A model generated the notes under the pieces. The model was given only the letters and a program-made list of their open reading frames with translations, was not told the DNA's origin and did no database searches. This document shows positions 22,800 through 33,739 of a stretch of DNA of 64,000 nucleotides, in pieces. The position numbers were made by a program, and so were the translations under genes. Positions within the stretch are counted from its first letter, which is position 1; every line of letters starts with the position of its first letter. The stretch is from Prorocentrum cordatum (Eukaryota > Sar > Dinophyceae > Prorocentrales > Prorocentraceae), in NCBI GenBank assembly GCA_963575745.1, contig CAUYUJ010005603.1, positions 64,501 through 128,500 of the forward strand, read 5' to 3'.

Positions 22800-23245
22800 C
22801 GGGTACATTAAACATTGATGTACTACCGAACCGTAATCTGACCGTCTCTGAAGCCAGAAACGGAATGTAGCCACCTGGCCCAGGGAAGATGAAGCGCTTG
22901 TAGTCAACGCCTGTCTCCACCACCCCGTCGCTGCGCCGCGCGGGCTGCGCGCCCAGGACAGCAGGGGGGTCAGCGCGCTGCGCCCTCCACGGCAGGGGCG
23001 CGCATGCTGCGCTGACTGGTCGCGCAGTCGCGGGAAGTCGTCGCGGCGGGGCAATGAACCTCCCATGTGCGAATTCGCTGCCTGCGCCCCTTGCCAACTC
23101 CTGCCGCGCGCAGCGTGGTCGACAGCTTTCCTCGGATGGCCGTTGTCTCCCGGGCCAACTTCCCGGCGAAATGCAGCCCCCAGAAGCTGGCCCGCGCGCC
23201 GGTGTCGACTGCGACGCCCGCGCGGCCCCTTGGAAGATCGGTGCT
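22800..23245 (-). pseudogene. Retroelement aspartic protease (relic)
   Basis: Minus frame 23347-22970 contains GVAVDTGARASFWGLHFAGK. The D-T-G (23206-23198) is the catalytic triad of retroviral-type aspartic proteases. It is followed about 30 residues later by AAGVGKGRRQ, which matches the G-V-G-x-G strand seen in dinoflagellate copia-type proteases. In frame 23613-22681, YKRFIFPGPGGYIPF (about 22899-22855) fits the C-terminal strand of the same domain. One frame change separates the parts. The protease would cut the polyprotein into its functional units. The A-L-D/I-L-G second strand is only weakly seen (AVLGAQ). Confidence 0.65.
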
Positions 23246-23529
23246 CGCCAAGTAGCGCGGCGAGTTGTTCGATGCACTCGCGCCCGTGCCCGGCGAAGTT
23301 GGCCGCCGCGGAGGCGTCGGCCCCCGCGGCGGCGTGCGCAAATCCAATGGTCGTGGCGCCCCCAGGGCATGGGTCGGTCAAGTATACGGCGCGCCGCCCT
23401 GCCGCGGCGGGGTCTTCTCCGGCGCGCCCCCGTCGCCGCGCGGGCCGACGCCGACGCCGCCGGCGCCGGGCCCGTCGGCGCACGATCTGCACCAAGGAAG
23501 CAAAGACAAGCGACGAGGTCGGCCAGGCC

Positions 23530-23670
23530 GCGGCATTCCGGACAGCGCGCCAAGCGGTTGTCTGTATTCAGCATCAGTTGCAGCAGCGTTCGCGGCGCAG
23601 GATGCGGCGGCACTGCAGGCGCATCACTCGATCTCTCGCCGTGCTGGCAGGCTTCGAGGCAGATGGGGCA
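23530..23670 (-). pseudogene. RING-finger-like zinc domain in the copia relic
   Basis: The minus strand reads CPICLEACQHGER (23670-23632), then in a second frame VMRLQCRRILRRE, then in a third LLQLMLNTDNRLARCPECRG (to about 23527). The order C-x2-C, a hydrophobic-Leu-x-Cys strand, and C-P-x-C is that of a RING finger, and the span of 47 codons is normal for the fold. The central Cys-His pair is damaged by the frame changes. RING fingers bind two zinc ions and usually recruit ubiquitin-conjugating enzymes. Here, between gag and protease, the role is unknown. It might be a derived gag zinc finger. Confidence 0.5.
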
Positions 23671-23979
23671 CCCCCCGTCGCCGCTGGCGACGAACGCAAC
23701 TGGGGGGGGGGGCTCGGCGGGCGCCGCGGAGGGCGCAGGAGGAGGATCAACGAGGATTTCTGTTCAACTCTGCACGGCCCGACGTCGCTGCCCGCCCTGC
23801 TGCCGCATGAGTTCAAATGCCAGCTGTGTGCTGTGGAGCTCGTCGAAGTGTCGTCGTTGCGCGCGGTGGAGGCTGGCGCCCTCGCCGCGCTTGCGTCGGC
23901 CGCCGCTAGCCGCCCCGGTCTCGCGGCCGGCGGGCCACGCGGCTCTCTCGCAGGCAGTTGGCTCGCGTCGACGGCGCTA

Positions 23980-24645
23980 TGGCTTAATTATAAATGGACC
24001 CAACTCCTGGGGTGGCTCCGGCGCCGGGGGCGACGCGGCTGCCGGCGCGGATTGACGCGGCCGCGCGATGCTCAATGCACGCGAAGCGCTGACGCCGAAA
24101 TCTGCAAATGAAATCATGCGCGCCCAGCTCGGCATCTGCACTTTGGGAGGCGGTGCCCCGGCAGCGCGGTGACTCGTGAACTGCGGTCGCCAACCCAGAC
24201 GCGCCCCCGCGCCGGACCCGGCGGGGGCGCGCCGCCCACTCGCGTCCACCAATGTCGCGTTGATAGTGGCAGCTTCCCCAGCCGCTGCCGAGCGGGCCGG
24301 CGACGCACCCGCTGGGCCCGCCGTTTGCGCGGAGTCGTGCTCGCGGCGCATGAGTTCCGCCATGTCCTGTCGCAGCCGTCGTTGTTCGGCGCCGCAAGAG
24401 GGTTGGATGGCGATCTGGATGGAGACGATGCGCCCGCCCATCGTGACCACTGGCAGTGGCAAGCTTGTAGCGAAAAGCGGTCCGGCGACGCGCTTGGCGC
24501 GGCTGCTGGCGCCGCCAGCCGCGGCGCCGGCGCTGCCGGGGTCGGCTGCCCGCCGTTCCAGGGGCCGGCCCTCTCCGCGGGATCGCCTTCGTGCCCGCGA
24601 CCGCGGGCTGCAGAGTCCTGGCGGCGCCTCTGTCATCCACGCTGC
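23980..24645 (-). pseudogene. Probable gag region of the copia relic
   Basis: The minus frame that runs out of the GA microsatellite becomes ordinary protein-like sequence after about 24645, with MTEAPPGLCS as a plausible start. It continues Ala/Arg/Ser-rich with MAELMRREHDSAQTAGPAGA and INATLVDASGRR, ending at 23977. Position directly 5' of the RING and protease is the main reason to call it gag. I see no capsid signature or CCHC knuckle. It could also be an unrelated frame in GC-rich sequence. Confidence 0.3.
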
Positions 24646-24740
24646 GCGCGCCGGCGGCAATGGCCGCGGCTCGGATGGCAGCGGCGCGGGCGCGGGCGGC
24701 GGCGACGGCGAGCATGCGCACGCGCGCGGAAAGAGGGAGA

Positions 24741-24747
24741 GGGAGAC

Positions 24748-24789
<42 letters not shown>

Positions 24790-24815
24790 AAAAAGAAAAA
24801 AGAGAGAGAGGGAGA

Positions 24816-24859
<44 letters not shown>

Positions 24860-24941
24860 AAAAAAAGAAAGAGAGAGAGAGAGAGAGAGAAAAAAAAAAA
24901 GAGAGAGAGAAAGAGAGAAAGAGAGAGAGAGATAGAGAGAG

Positions 24942-25017
<76 letters not shown>

Positions 25018-25135
25018 CAGAGAGAAAAGGAGAGAAGGAGAGAGAGAAGGATAAGCATATATATAGAGAGAGAGAGGAGAGAGAGAGAGATATAAAGAGC
25101 GAGAGAGAGAGAGAGAGAGAACGAGAGAGAAAGAT
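24741..25135. repeat. GA microsatellite, about 400 bp
   Basis: Nearly pure GA with short A-runs (about 24855-24864, 24890-24900) and TATATA at about 25057. It translates as Arg/Glu or Leu/Ser repeats on either strand. Confidence 0.97.
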
Positions 25136-25757
25136 ATAACGAAACACAAAGACAAGAAACTGTTCTTTTTCAGGCAAAGTCATGCGGTACAGATTTAAGT
25201 GTTTCGTCTGGCGACACTACAGGGTTAATACATCCTCTGGTCTGTCCCCGCCGGACTACAAACGCAAGTGTACACAAAGTGTAGACAATTGCTAAGATAT
25301 ATCATGTGGACATGCGCTGTCCAAGGGAAAACTGAAAGTGCGGAGTATGCAACGTATGAAGGTATATCAAATGTTGGCCGTAAGACGGGGCCAGCGACCT
25401 AGCAGATCAGGTGTCGTCTCTCTTCTTTGCAGCACATGTGGACCGTAGCGCGGGGCCCACTCCCTAGCAGAAACGAGGCCTCCTCCGTCGGAGAGGCAGG
25501 GCCGAGCTCGCGCGCCCAACCGGTTTGCCACGCACCACCTCGGGGGACGAGGGAGGGCAGGGGCAGCGGGCAGACCTCGAGACGATTGGACAAAAACTGG
25601 CCCAGAACGCGTCCTGGGACCCGGACTCGGAAAATACGAACTCCCAAGAATTCGCATCCGGGACGCCCTCCCGCAAGCTCTCGGCGAGGGGCAACTCGGA
25701 GGCCCGAAGTGCATGTCGCGGTATCGGTGCAGAGGAACATAAAAACATCGAGGTTCC
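25136..25757. other. Gene-free spacer between two retroelements
   Basis: Ordinary sequence with overlapping open frames on both strands and no recognisable domain. It would contain the 3' untranslated part of the LINE-type element. No poly-A or short tail repeat is obvious at 25.7 kb. Confidence 0.5.
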
Positions 25758-28739
25758 TCAACATGAATATGTGCTTACATCTGGCATCTTGCCTCGGCCC
25801 CGGCTCAAACGCAAGTGCCATGATTGCGGCCCCCAGCCCACGGACACGTGGCAATTACCAACTAACGCCGGCATCCCGACCATCACCCTATCCAACACTT
25901 CATTGCAGACGCCGTCTGCGTCGGTGTTGTGCTCCCGGTAAACACGTTGCACTCTGACCTCGAGGGCGCCGCTTCGTGCCCGGAGGGCCGCCAAAATCCC
26001 CGGCGCCTCTCCGCGCAACGCCCGCAACGAGGGCTCCGAGCATCCCCGTGCTCCTTGGACTTGCCTTGCAACGAGAAGCGAGTCTATGTGGGAAACAATC
26101 CGTGGAGCTGGAAACTCGGACGCGTGCCGGAGACACTCAAGAATACCTGCAGATTCAGCACAATTGTTCGCGACATCTCCGAGGAATCGCCCCAAACACG
26201 CCGCTATGCGTCGCACTCCTGGCTCGTGGCGAACGCTCCCAGAGCTGGCTAAAGTTGGAGAGCCAGTGCCCTGATTGCGCGCCGCGCCGTCTGAAGCATA
26301 TGTAACTGCATCGGGTGCGAAGACAGGCGGGCGGGATCTCAACTGACGGCGTTCCTGCCGATCAGAGTTAACAGGGCCCCCTGTGATCCACGGGTCAGCG
26401 CGTGATCTTCTTGCGTGTTGGACCAGGTCATCAAAAGAAAAGAACAGCTTTCCTTCGAGCAATAGCCTTCGCCGGCGGGGAACCGCGCTGGTAAAAGCGA
26501 AAACGCACTGCAAGATGGAGGCACTGGGCAGGTCAACTTGCAGCCATCTCTGTTGCGAAGTAAGGCTGGTACAAGGCTCTGGAAATCGCGCTTGCAATGA
26601 CGCCAACGCTGGGCAAGAATCGCGGTGGTCCAAAGCATCCCCCTCCTCGCAGAAACAGAAAAGAAAAGCCAACACTGGGCGCCTAAGGACCGGCGCCAGC
26701 CGGCGAGACGTTAGCTCTCCGTTGAGCATCCTCCGCATATTAGCTATGCGGTGCTCACCTGGAATGCTCGTCGGCATTTTCCTCAAGTTTCTTTTGACTG
26801 CGCCCCAATTCAAACCCCGGGCCTGGAGACGCATGCGTACAAGAAGCTCTGCTATGTGTGCCTCGGCCGCATGCATATCGCGATGCAAATGCCGGCGCGC
26901 CCTGGCCTCCCCAGCGCGCCTGCTACCACCGCGCCCTCTGGCGCGCAGAGAGTCAGACGCCGTGGCGCCCGTCATCGCATGATAAGCATGGAAAGCGGAA
27001 GCAAAGCTTGTGAGCGGCCTCAAAGTTGGCCCTTGCCCGGCACGAAGTGTGTCCGCGCCCCATGCTGCAACGCTGTGCGCTCCGACTCCTTGACTCCTCT
27101 CCAAACGGAGAGACGTGGAGACAAGTGCAGCAAAATTAGCAATGAAGGGGTCAGCTGCCTCAACTAACGTTTTGAAGAGTCCACGAGAGTGGCAGAAAAC
27201 TTGGAATGGGCACCAACGCACGCGTTCCAAGAATGACAACGCTAACTCGCAGATTTCGGTTTGGGCTGCCAGGCTGAGCAGGTGAAATGTCACTATGCAT
27301 GGCAACAAAAGGAGCGCGAAAACATTCCAAGCCAGCAGTCTCGTTCCCAAGCTTGTGCGCGCATGCCGTAAGAGTGCCAAGCGCTGCCTTAGTTTCGCCA
27401 TGGGCTCCGACAAAAGATCCGCTTCCACAACATCGGGACCAAACCAAAAACCTAAGGATTTGTGTCGACGGACGATTTGGGGATCAGGGAAGATGCCGTG
27501 CAACCAGCTCCGTTCTTCAGGCGTCATCATCCTATTTGGTAGCCAGGCTGTTTTCCGTGGGTTGATCACTTGACCGGACGCTCGCTCGAAGTCTCCAATC
27601 ACTTGCACCACCGGTTCAGCAGCCTGCCGGGCAGCGAGCGAGATGTCCCAGTCATCACAGAAACCCCAAATGCCCGTGACCCCAGGCAACTGCCCTGCCT
27701 GACATAAGAAAGGGTCGACGGCGATTATGTACACAAAAACGCTCAAGGGGTGGCCCTGGCTTTATCCCGCGACGAAGGCAACGGGTGGGAACACGTGGCC
27801 AGAGAAACACAGGTACGCAGTGTGATTGTGCATCAACTGGAAAATGCCATGCGCAAGTGCGGGGGGCACGCGCGCCTGCTGGAAGACAGCCTGCGCCCAC
27901 TCCCACGACAGCGCGTTAAACCCCTTCGTGCAATCGAGAAACAACAGATCACGCAACGAAGACGGATCACGCCGCGCTAAAGCAACTGCTTCTGATCTTC
28001 CAATCACGTTGCGTTCTATCTGCCCGCCAAAAACGAAAGCTTGTTGTCGCTGTCGCAATTGCTCCGAAACTCGCCGGTCCAATATCTTTACGAAAAGGCA
28101 AGCTAAAACTTTGGCATCCTCGTTTGGCAGCTCAAGGTCTCTCACCAAGGATGCCGCGTCAGCACCTTGCCGCTTTGGCATGGCAAACCGAGCGAAATCG
28201 GTTAGATGACTTGGCGCTGCACGGCGGCCTTGCGTGAGTTCGGCGAAGGCTCCGACGAAAACAGGCGCAGGAACAAGGGCATGAAGTTTGCGCGGGCGCC
28301 CGCGGACCCCAGTTGCACCAGGGGACTTGTGCTCATGCAAGGACAACAAAACATCAATCACATCAGGCGCCGTGACGCATGCATCGCACTCGCTCAAATC
28401 AATGTCCCAGCCTTCCAGCAGGCGCTGGAAACTAGCTGGAGATCCTCTCGGTGATCCTTGCCTCTTCAAGGCTTCTTCGCACAACTGTGAACCGATCTGC
28501 GCGGGCAAATGCATATAGCAGGCGCGTTCTTCATCCCGCAGCTGGCGCAAATCAAAACGTCGAGGCCGACGCAACTGCCTGAAATGTGTTATCGCGGACG
28601 GGTGAGGTTTAGAGCCCATGGGCGTTCTCCCGGCTGAGGGCCCGCTGCCAGCCAAACCCTCGACGACCCCGTCCGGCCCATAAACGCCATCATCCTCATC
28701 ATTCTGCTCCCGCAGGATTTGGTCGTGAAGGTCCCGCAA
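25758..28739 (-). pseudogene. LINE reverse transcriptase-RNase H protein with one in-frame stop
   Basis: Two minus frames in the same phase, 28739-27762 and 27746-25758, are separated by a single TAA (27764-27762). The first part has KSPGATGVRG (residues 138-147, the fingers loop) and LLFLDCTKGFNALSW (residues 265-279, palm motif A with Asp at 269). The stop falls inside the segment that normally reads G-x-x-Q-G-x-P-L-S. The second part starts V-F-V-Y-I-I, then GFCDDWDI (the F-C-D-D box, 27662-27651), SGQVINPRKTAW, a Cys/His knuckle (CFCEEGDALDHRDSC) and RNase H with YASDGA, NNCAESAG, VSHIDSLL and REHNTDAD, giving the D-E-D-D set. Upstream, coding-like sequence continues to 28980 in another frame, so a frameshift lies near 28750. 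Only the stop and that shift prevent function. Confidence 0.85.
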
Positions 28740-28985
28740 GTGGCCAAGCCGAGCAAATGTTCAACGCCCGCGATGCGTGTGAATCTCTTTGCGTGTCAAA
28801 CTCCGGTTCAACAGCGCCGCCTAAATGGGGATATATTCTCAACCACTTCGAGAAACGAAGTGGGTCTACCTCTTGATTCCCCGCGGCAGCAATGCACATG
28901 GAGAGCGCAACATCAAAACGATGCGTTGCGAGCTGTGCTGCGCCAACAACGTGCGTCATATAGTCTTTGGCACATTGCTGAACTA
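28700..28985 (-). pseudogene. N-terminal remnant of the LINE protein
   Basis: After the GA tract the minus frame reads CAKDYMTHVVGAAQLATHRF and DVALSMCIAAAGNQEVDPLR down to SACALNICSAW-like text at about 28740. It then loses its sense where the next frame begins with LGHLRDLHDQIL. It is probably the region between endonuclease and reverse transcriptase. The upstream part is missing. Confidence 0.55.
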
Positions 28986-29702
<717 letters not shown>

Positions 29703-29706
<4 letters not shown>

Positions 29707-30330
29707 CGCGCGCCCTTGCGCACGGCGCAGGGGGCGGTCGCGCACCAAGCTGCCATTCAGAATCGCCCTCGCTGCAAGTGAGACGCACTCCGCCAAGGCC
29801 TGCGAGGTTGCCTCGGCAACCCCGACCCGCCCCGCTGGTTCTGAACTTCCGCACATTTCTAACCATTGCCAATATAACTGTCCCCTCTCGATAATCGCCC
29901 CCCCCGTCCTGGCCGGCGGCCAGCCCGGAGCCGCGTGGGCACTTAGTCGTTCCTAAAAACGCTGGGGGCATTTTGTTTTGTTTTTCTTCTCCGTTTTCGA
30001 CTGTTGGCGTTGCGGTCGGGCAAGAAAAAAAACCGCGCGGGCCTGGGGCTCCGCCGCCGCGCCGCGACCAAAACGGGCCCGAATCGCAAGACGAACCGAA
30101 AACGGCGAGACGGCAAATCAAGTAATGGAAATAAAAATAAAAGAAACAAGGGAGAACAAAAGCACGCGTCGATCTGGAAAGCAAGCAACACCCCCAGCGT
30201 CTTTTTTTATAAAAAAAAACATGTAAGCGCGGGCCCCCCCCCGCCATCCCCGTCGACAAAACAATGCAAACTGCGCGTTGCGGGGGCCGCCCTGCCAGCG
30301 CCCCCCATGGCCCCTGTCAGGGAAAATCGC
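29703..30330. other. Gene-free stretch
   Basis: No supported frame. It contains A-rich segments (about 30120-30225). Confidence 0.5.
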
Positions 30331-30400
30331 TACCCGCCCAGAGGGTAGCACGATCTACTTTATAGATCGTGATTTTCCAGATCTATAAAATAGATCTGGA
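30331..30400. repeat. GATC-palindrome element, copy 1
   Basis: GCCCAGAGGGTAG is followed by GATCTACTTTATAGATCGTG and then AGATCTATAAAATAGATCT, both able to form hairpins. The reverse complement of 60225-60300 shows the same order: GCCCAGAGGGTAG, then GATCTAGTTTATAGATCGCG, then further GATC palindromes. Confidence 0.7.
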
Positions 30401-30549
30401 ATTAGGTTGGTTTGTATGTTCAAACAAATATTTAAGCAATAAATAGAACATCCGTGTATTTCTTTTGATTCACAATATGTGATACATCCAACGTGACATT
30501 CTGTGCTGTTTCCAAATGGCGTGCACATTGTTGTGGCATACATGGTGCA

Positions 30550-30762
30550 TGCGTGTTCACCCACCCAGCACAGCGTTTCGTGGCCCAATAGGAGCCCCAC
30601 CGAAGCCCCCAGTGGGGCCGCCCGCATGCGTCCCCCATACCCAACTTGGCAGTTTCACCCACCCAGTACAACGCTTCGTGGCCCCATAGGGAAGTCCACC
30701 GAAGCCTCCAGCGGGACCGCCCGCGCGCGCCCCCCACGCCCAAAGTGGCGCTGTCATGAAGA
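30550..30762. repeat. About 105-bp direct duplication
   Basis: Two tandem copies (about 30554-30652 and 30655-30760) share CACCCACCCAG, CGTTTCGTGGCCC, CACCGAAGCC and GCCGCCCGC blocks with roughly 80% agreement by eye. Confidence 0.75.
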
Positions 30763-30794
30763 CCGCGGCCACGTGGACCTGCGGCAAAATCAAA

Positions 30795-30960
30795 ACGACG
30801 AGGAGGAGGAGGAGGAGGAGGAGGAGGAGGAGGACGAGGAGGAGGAAGAGGACGAGGAGGAGGAGGGGGAGGAGGAAAGGAGGAAAGAGAGGATAAGGAC
30901 GAGGACGAGGAAAGGGGGGGGCAGGGGGAGGAGGAGAGAAGGGGGAGGGGCTGGGAGAGG
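30795..30960. repeat. GAG/AGG trinucleotide repeat
   Basis: (AGG)n with GAC and AAG interruptions. It probably lies in an intron of the minus-strand gene to the right, since other introns here are also rich in CCT on the coding strand. Confidence 0.9.
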
Positions 30961-31319
30961 ACGAGGCGGAGCAACATCATCAACAGTAGGATGATCGAGG
31001 AGAAGCACGAGCAGGAAGCGGAGGACCGGGGGCAGCGCATCATCCCGATCCCTCCTCATCGTTTGATTTCTTTTGCGTCTCATCCTCATCGCGTTCATGC
31101 TCTCATTATGGTCATTATTCCTCCTCCTGCCCCTCGCGCCGTCATTTGTCCGCTGTGACCCCCCAGACGTGAGACGATACAAGTCACGAGCATGGAAACG
31201 ATGAGGTGGGGAAGGGCATGAAACGATGATGAGCGTGGAAACGATGATGATTCTGGCGCTCCGCGCGGCGGCCACAACGGCCGGTGTGCAGTTCCGCGCG
31301 GAACGCTCACCTCCTCCTC

Positions 31320-32507
31320 CTCCTCCTCCTCACCTCAGCCCATGCCTTTTAGCTTGATCATCGATCATCTGCTGGTACAGGGGGAGGAGATGGGCCATGA
31401 CCTGGCGCTTCGCGTCGATCGTAGTGGCACTTGCGAGCTCCTCGCCCGGCCTGTCCATCGACCTCGTCTGTCGATTGATCTTCCTCTGCTCTTTCGCATT
31501 CCAAACTGGCTCGTCAACGGCGCCTTCCTCCTCCTCCTCCTCCTCCTCCTCAGAAGCATTCCTGCGTCTTCGTCAACCTTCTGTGTCAGCTTCGCGCCTC
31601 CTGCCCCTGTCTTTTTTGGTCTTCCTCAAACCTCCTCTGCTGTCACTTCTCGTGGTCCTCCTCATCCTCTTTCTCGCGCTCCTGCTTCTGTCCCTTAATT
31701 TGTTTCTGTCCTCCTGATCCGCTCCAACCTTAGATCTGCGCGCTCTGCGTCATCAGCTGCGTCGTCGGCCAGGGCTTTCGCCTTCTCTGCTTTCGTAATC
31801 GCCTTCTCTGCTTTCTTATAAGCTTTTTTGATCTTCATCTTTTCTTTCAGCTTTGCTTTGAACTTTTCTTTGTCCTCCTGGCGTCGGCCTTTGTCTGCCT
31901 CCTGGCGTTCTTTTGTCTGCCTCCTGGCGTCGTCGGCCTTGTATTCTTCCTCCTCTGAAAAGCTTGGATCCTTCCGCCTCTGCCTCCTGGCGTTGGCGTC
32001 TTCTTCATCTGCGACGGGATCCGTCAGCTCGCCTGACTCCTCCTTCTTGACAGTCTTCTCAGCACCCTGTTCTCGTTCTTTCGCCCTGCATATGGTCATC
32101 GCTTTCATGGCCAGCTGGTGCCCTTGCTCGAGCGCGCGCTGCCATGCGAGATCAGCGCCCTCGACCTCGGCCTCGTCTCCTCCATCTCGAGTGCCTCTTC
32201 TCCTCGACTTCGGCCTCGTCTCCTCGATATCGGCCTCGTCTCCTCGATATCGGCCTCGGAGTCGTCCTCGTGGCATCCTCAAGCCAGCCTCCTCCTCGGC
32301 TTCCCTCTGCTTCCTAGACTTGAGGCAGGCAGCCTTCGAAGATGTGCCCTCCATAGCTGGCCAGCGGGCCCCGTGCGCATGGGGGGGGGGGGAGGGTGGC
32401 CCTCTCGTTACATGCGCCCCTGAGCACGGACGGCGGGCAGGCTGGCGATCGACGGGGAGGGGGACTGGATTTGCGACGAGAGACATGTTAACAAAACGAT
32501 CGAACAA
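31320..32507 (-). CDS. Lys/Glu-rich protein, at least two exons, unrecognised
   Basis: Minus frame 32507-31695 has an Arg/Glu/Ala-rich body: DLAWQRALEQGHQLAMKAM (about 32145-32090), acidic EEEEYKADD, then KFKAKLKEKMKIKKAYKKAE, which should form a long charged helix. A second exon follows at about 31563-31320: a Glu run, then VDEPVWNAKEQRKINRQTR and KRQVMAHLLPLYQQMIDDQA, preceded by an ACGCAG acceptor and followed by GTGAGG, a good donor. More exons may lie to the left. I do not recognise the family. Composition and neighbours at 38.9-45.1 kb suggest a set of related charged proteins that I recall as multicopy in dinoflagellates. The first 60 codons look less protein-like and the true start may be internal (MEGTSSKAACLKSRKQ). 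Confidence 0.5.
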
Positions 32508-32710
32508 TCGAACCGCACACGAAATTCAACCCAGTCGTTATCAGATCGGATGGGCGGGCGTGGGTTACATGGGTTGTTCTCGTGATGGAGGTGCGCTGAG
32601 GGTATAGAGGGTGAGGAGATAGTGGGTGGAGAGCACACAGAAGTCGGGTGCTGCGTGGAATGTGCGCATGGTGAGTGGCACGCGTTCGTTTTCCTCGGCC
32701 CCCACTGGCC

Positions 32711-33203
32711 CTAATCAGAAGCAGAACTCGATTCGCTGCTAACGCTCGGGTCTTCCCCGCGATCTGGCTCCCACATCATCTTGATGCGGTGCTTGCAAAT
32801 TACGCATGTATGCCCAACAGCCTTGCACGCGGGGCACGGGCCCCACTGTTTGGGCCTCTTTTTCCTAATCTGCGGAGGGCAGCCGAATCCACACTTCGTT
32901 GTTACGACCCCCCCCCCACGCCATGCTCTGCCCAGTGGGTACCCTCGTGCACATGCTATGGACCATGCGCGCACGCATCTGTGCATTGCTAGATATGTTT
33001 ACGTTTCTGCTCGCTCGCACCGCCCCCAAAGTGTAACACCTTAGAAGATCTGGAGTCCCCCCCCCCCGATTGCGCCTCTTCTTCGCCTTGTAGTTCATGT
33101 AGTGGAGCTGGTCAGCATACGTGGCGGTCAGCCGTGCTTTCCTCTGCATGCGCAAGCGCTTCAGCTCTGCGTATTCTGGTGGCAACTTGGTCCTGGGATG
33201 CAA
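32711..33203 (-). CDS. Small Cys-rich protein, probably two exons, unrecognised
   Basis: A first minus segment (33203-33060) reads PPEYAELKRLRMQRKARLTA and YADQLHYMNYKAKKRRNRGG, strongly basic. A second frame (to 32711) reads KCGFGCPPQIRKKRPKQWG and CPACKAVGHTCVICKHRIKM, then an acidic Ser-rich tail before the stop. The pattern C-x2-C-x4-H-x-C-x2-C suggests a zinc knuckle or ribbon. The stretch between (about 33060-32930) is probably an intron, with a C-run near 33059. Small basic-Cys proteins of this type may bind nucleic acid, but that is inference. Confidence 0.45.
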
Positions 33204-33333
33204 GCCCCCTCGGCCCCGCCTCGATCGTTCGTGATCGTGATATACGGGGGGGTGGGGGGCATCGAAAACATATGGCCCTGACCTAAATGACCCCCTGGGG
33301 AAATCGTTGGTTTTTGGCCCGCGGTCATGCAGT

Positions 33334-33605
33334 TCATGTGGTTCCCAGGCTCGATCTCGAATTCGATGATGTCATCCGCAGTGGGCCTAGATCGAACATA
33401 TGTTTATCCGTCAATCGGCCAGGGTGAGGCTCCACCCGATCGAAAACACCAGGGACTTTTGATACAAAAACAAAGCGTTCCAGAATAAGCTCCGAAACTG
33501 TAACGAACTCAAAGTGGACGCTGCCAGATGGAGCCCCAACGCTACCAAATTGACAATGGCATCGCCCTTTTGTTCCCAACTCGGCATCTGGAATCTCACG
33601 AACAC
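33334..33605 (-). CDS. Coding fragment, unrecognised
   Basis: Two minus frames share this stretch. One begins VRFQMPSWEQKGDAIVNLV and the other continues as VGAPSGSVHFEFVTVSELIL, FVSKVPGVFDRVEPHPGRL and TDKHMFDLGPL. The change of sense suggests a frameshift near 33550. No domain is recognised. It may belong with the Cys-rich exon to its left. Confidence 0.35.
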
Positions 33606-33739
33606 CTTGTCAGATTCGATAGGGAGAATTATTTTGAGAGGGTGGGGAGGGCGAGCAGGAACATTATTTGGTAGCGGGTTGCATTAAGACGTCTGCTCAC
33701 CTTCAGCGGTAGGAGACACACCTTTGCCCTCGCTCCACT

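Larger units (their letters stand above)
15675..24660 (-). mobile_element. Decayed Ty1/copia-type retroelement with RING, dUTPase and methyltransferase-like domains
   Basis: On the minus strand, in 5'-3' order, the sequence holds: a probable gag region (24.64-23.98 kb), a RING finger (23670-23530), an aspartic protease (23.24-22.80 kb), a dUTPase (22.43-22.03 kb), a Cys pair (20.93 kb), a methyltransferase-like domain (20.66-20.45 kb), gag-pre-integrase (19.11 kb), integrase (18.9-18.1 kb), reverse transcriptase (17.13-16.45 kb) and RNase H (16.34-15.68 kb). Integrase before reverse transcriptase is the Ty1/copia order. Reading frames change many times and stops interrupt domains, so this is a relic. 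No LTR pair was identified. The collinear domains over 9 kb argue for one element, but chance neighbours cannot be excluded for the 5' domains. Confidence 0.8.
25758..28985 (-). mobile_element. Non-LTR (LINE-type) retroelement, 5'-truncated
   Basis: The minus strand encodes, 5'-3', about 90 residues of linker (28980-28700), a reverse transcriptase (28.35-27.3 kb), a Cys/His knuckle (about 26.64 kb) and an RNase H (26.31-25.88 kb). No endonuclease remains: the coding sequence stops abruptly where the GA/poly-A tract begins at 28986. A C-terminal RNase H after a knuckle is typical of several LINE clades and is common in dinoflagellates. Confidence 0.85.

Noticed and set aside
24741-25155. Leu/Ser-rich and Arg/Glu-rich open frames over the GA tract
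   Set aside because: They are translations of a dinucleotide repeat; only the part beyond the tract toward 23.98 kb is considered.
24700-25800. Search for a 5' LTR of the copia relic matching 14.5-15.7 kb
   Set aside because: No shared block longer than a few bases was seen by eye; a computed self-alignment would be needed.
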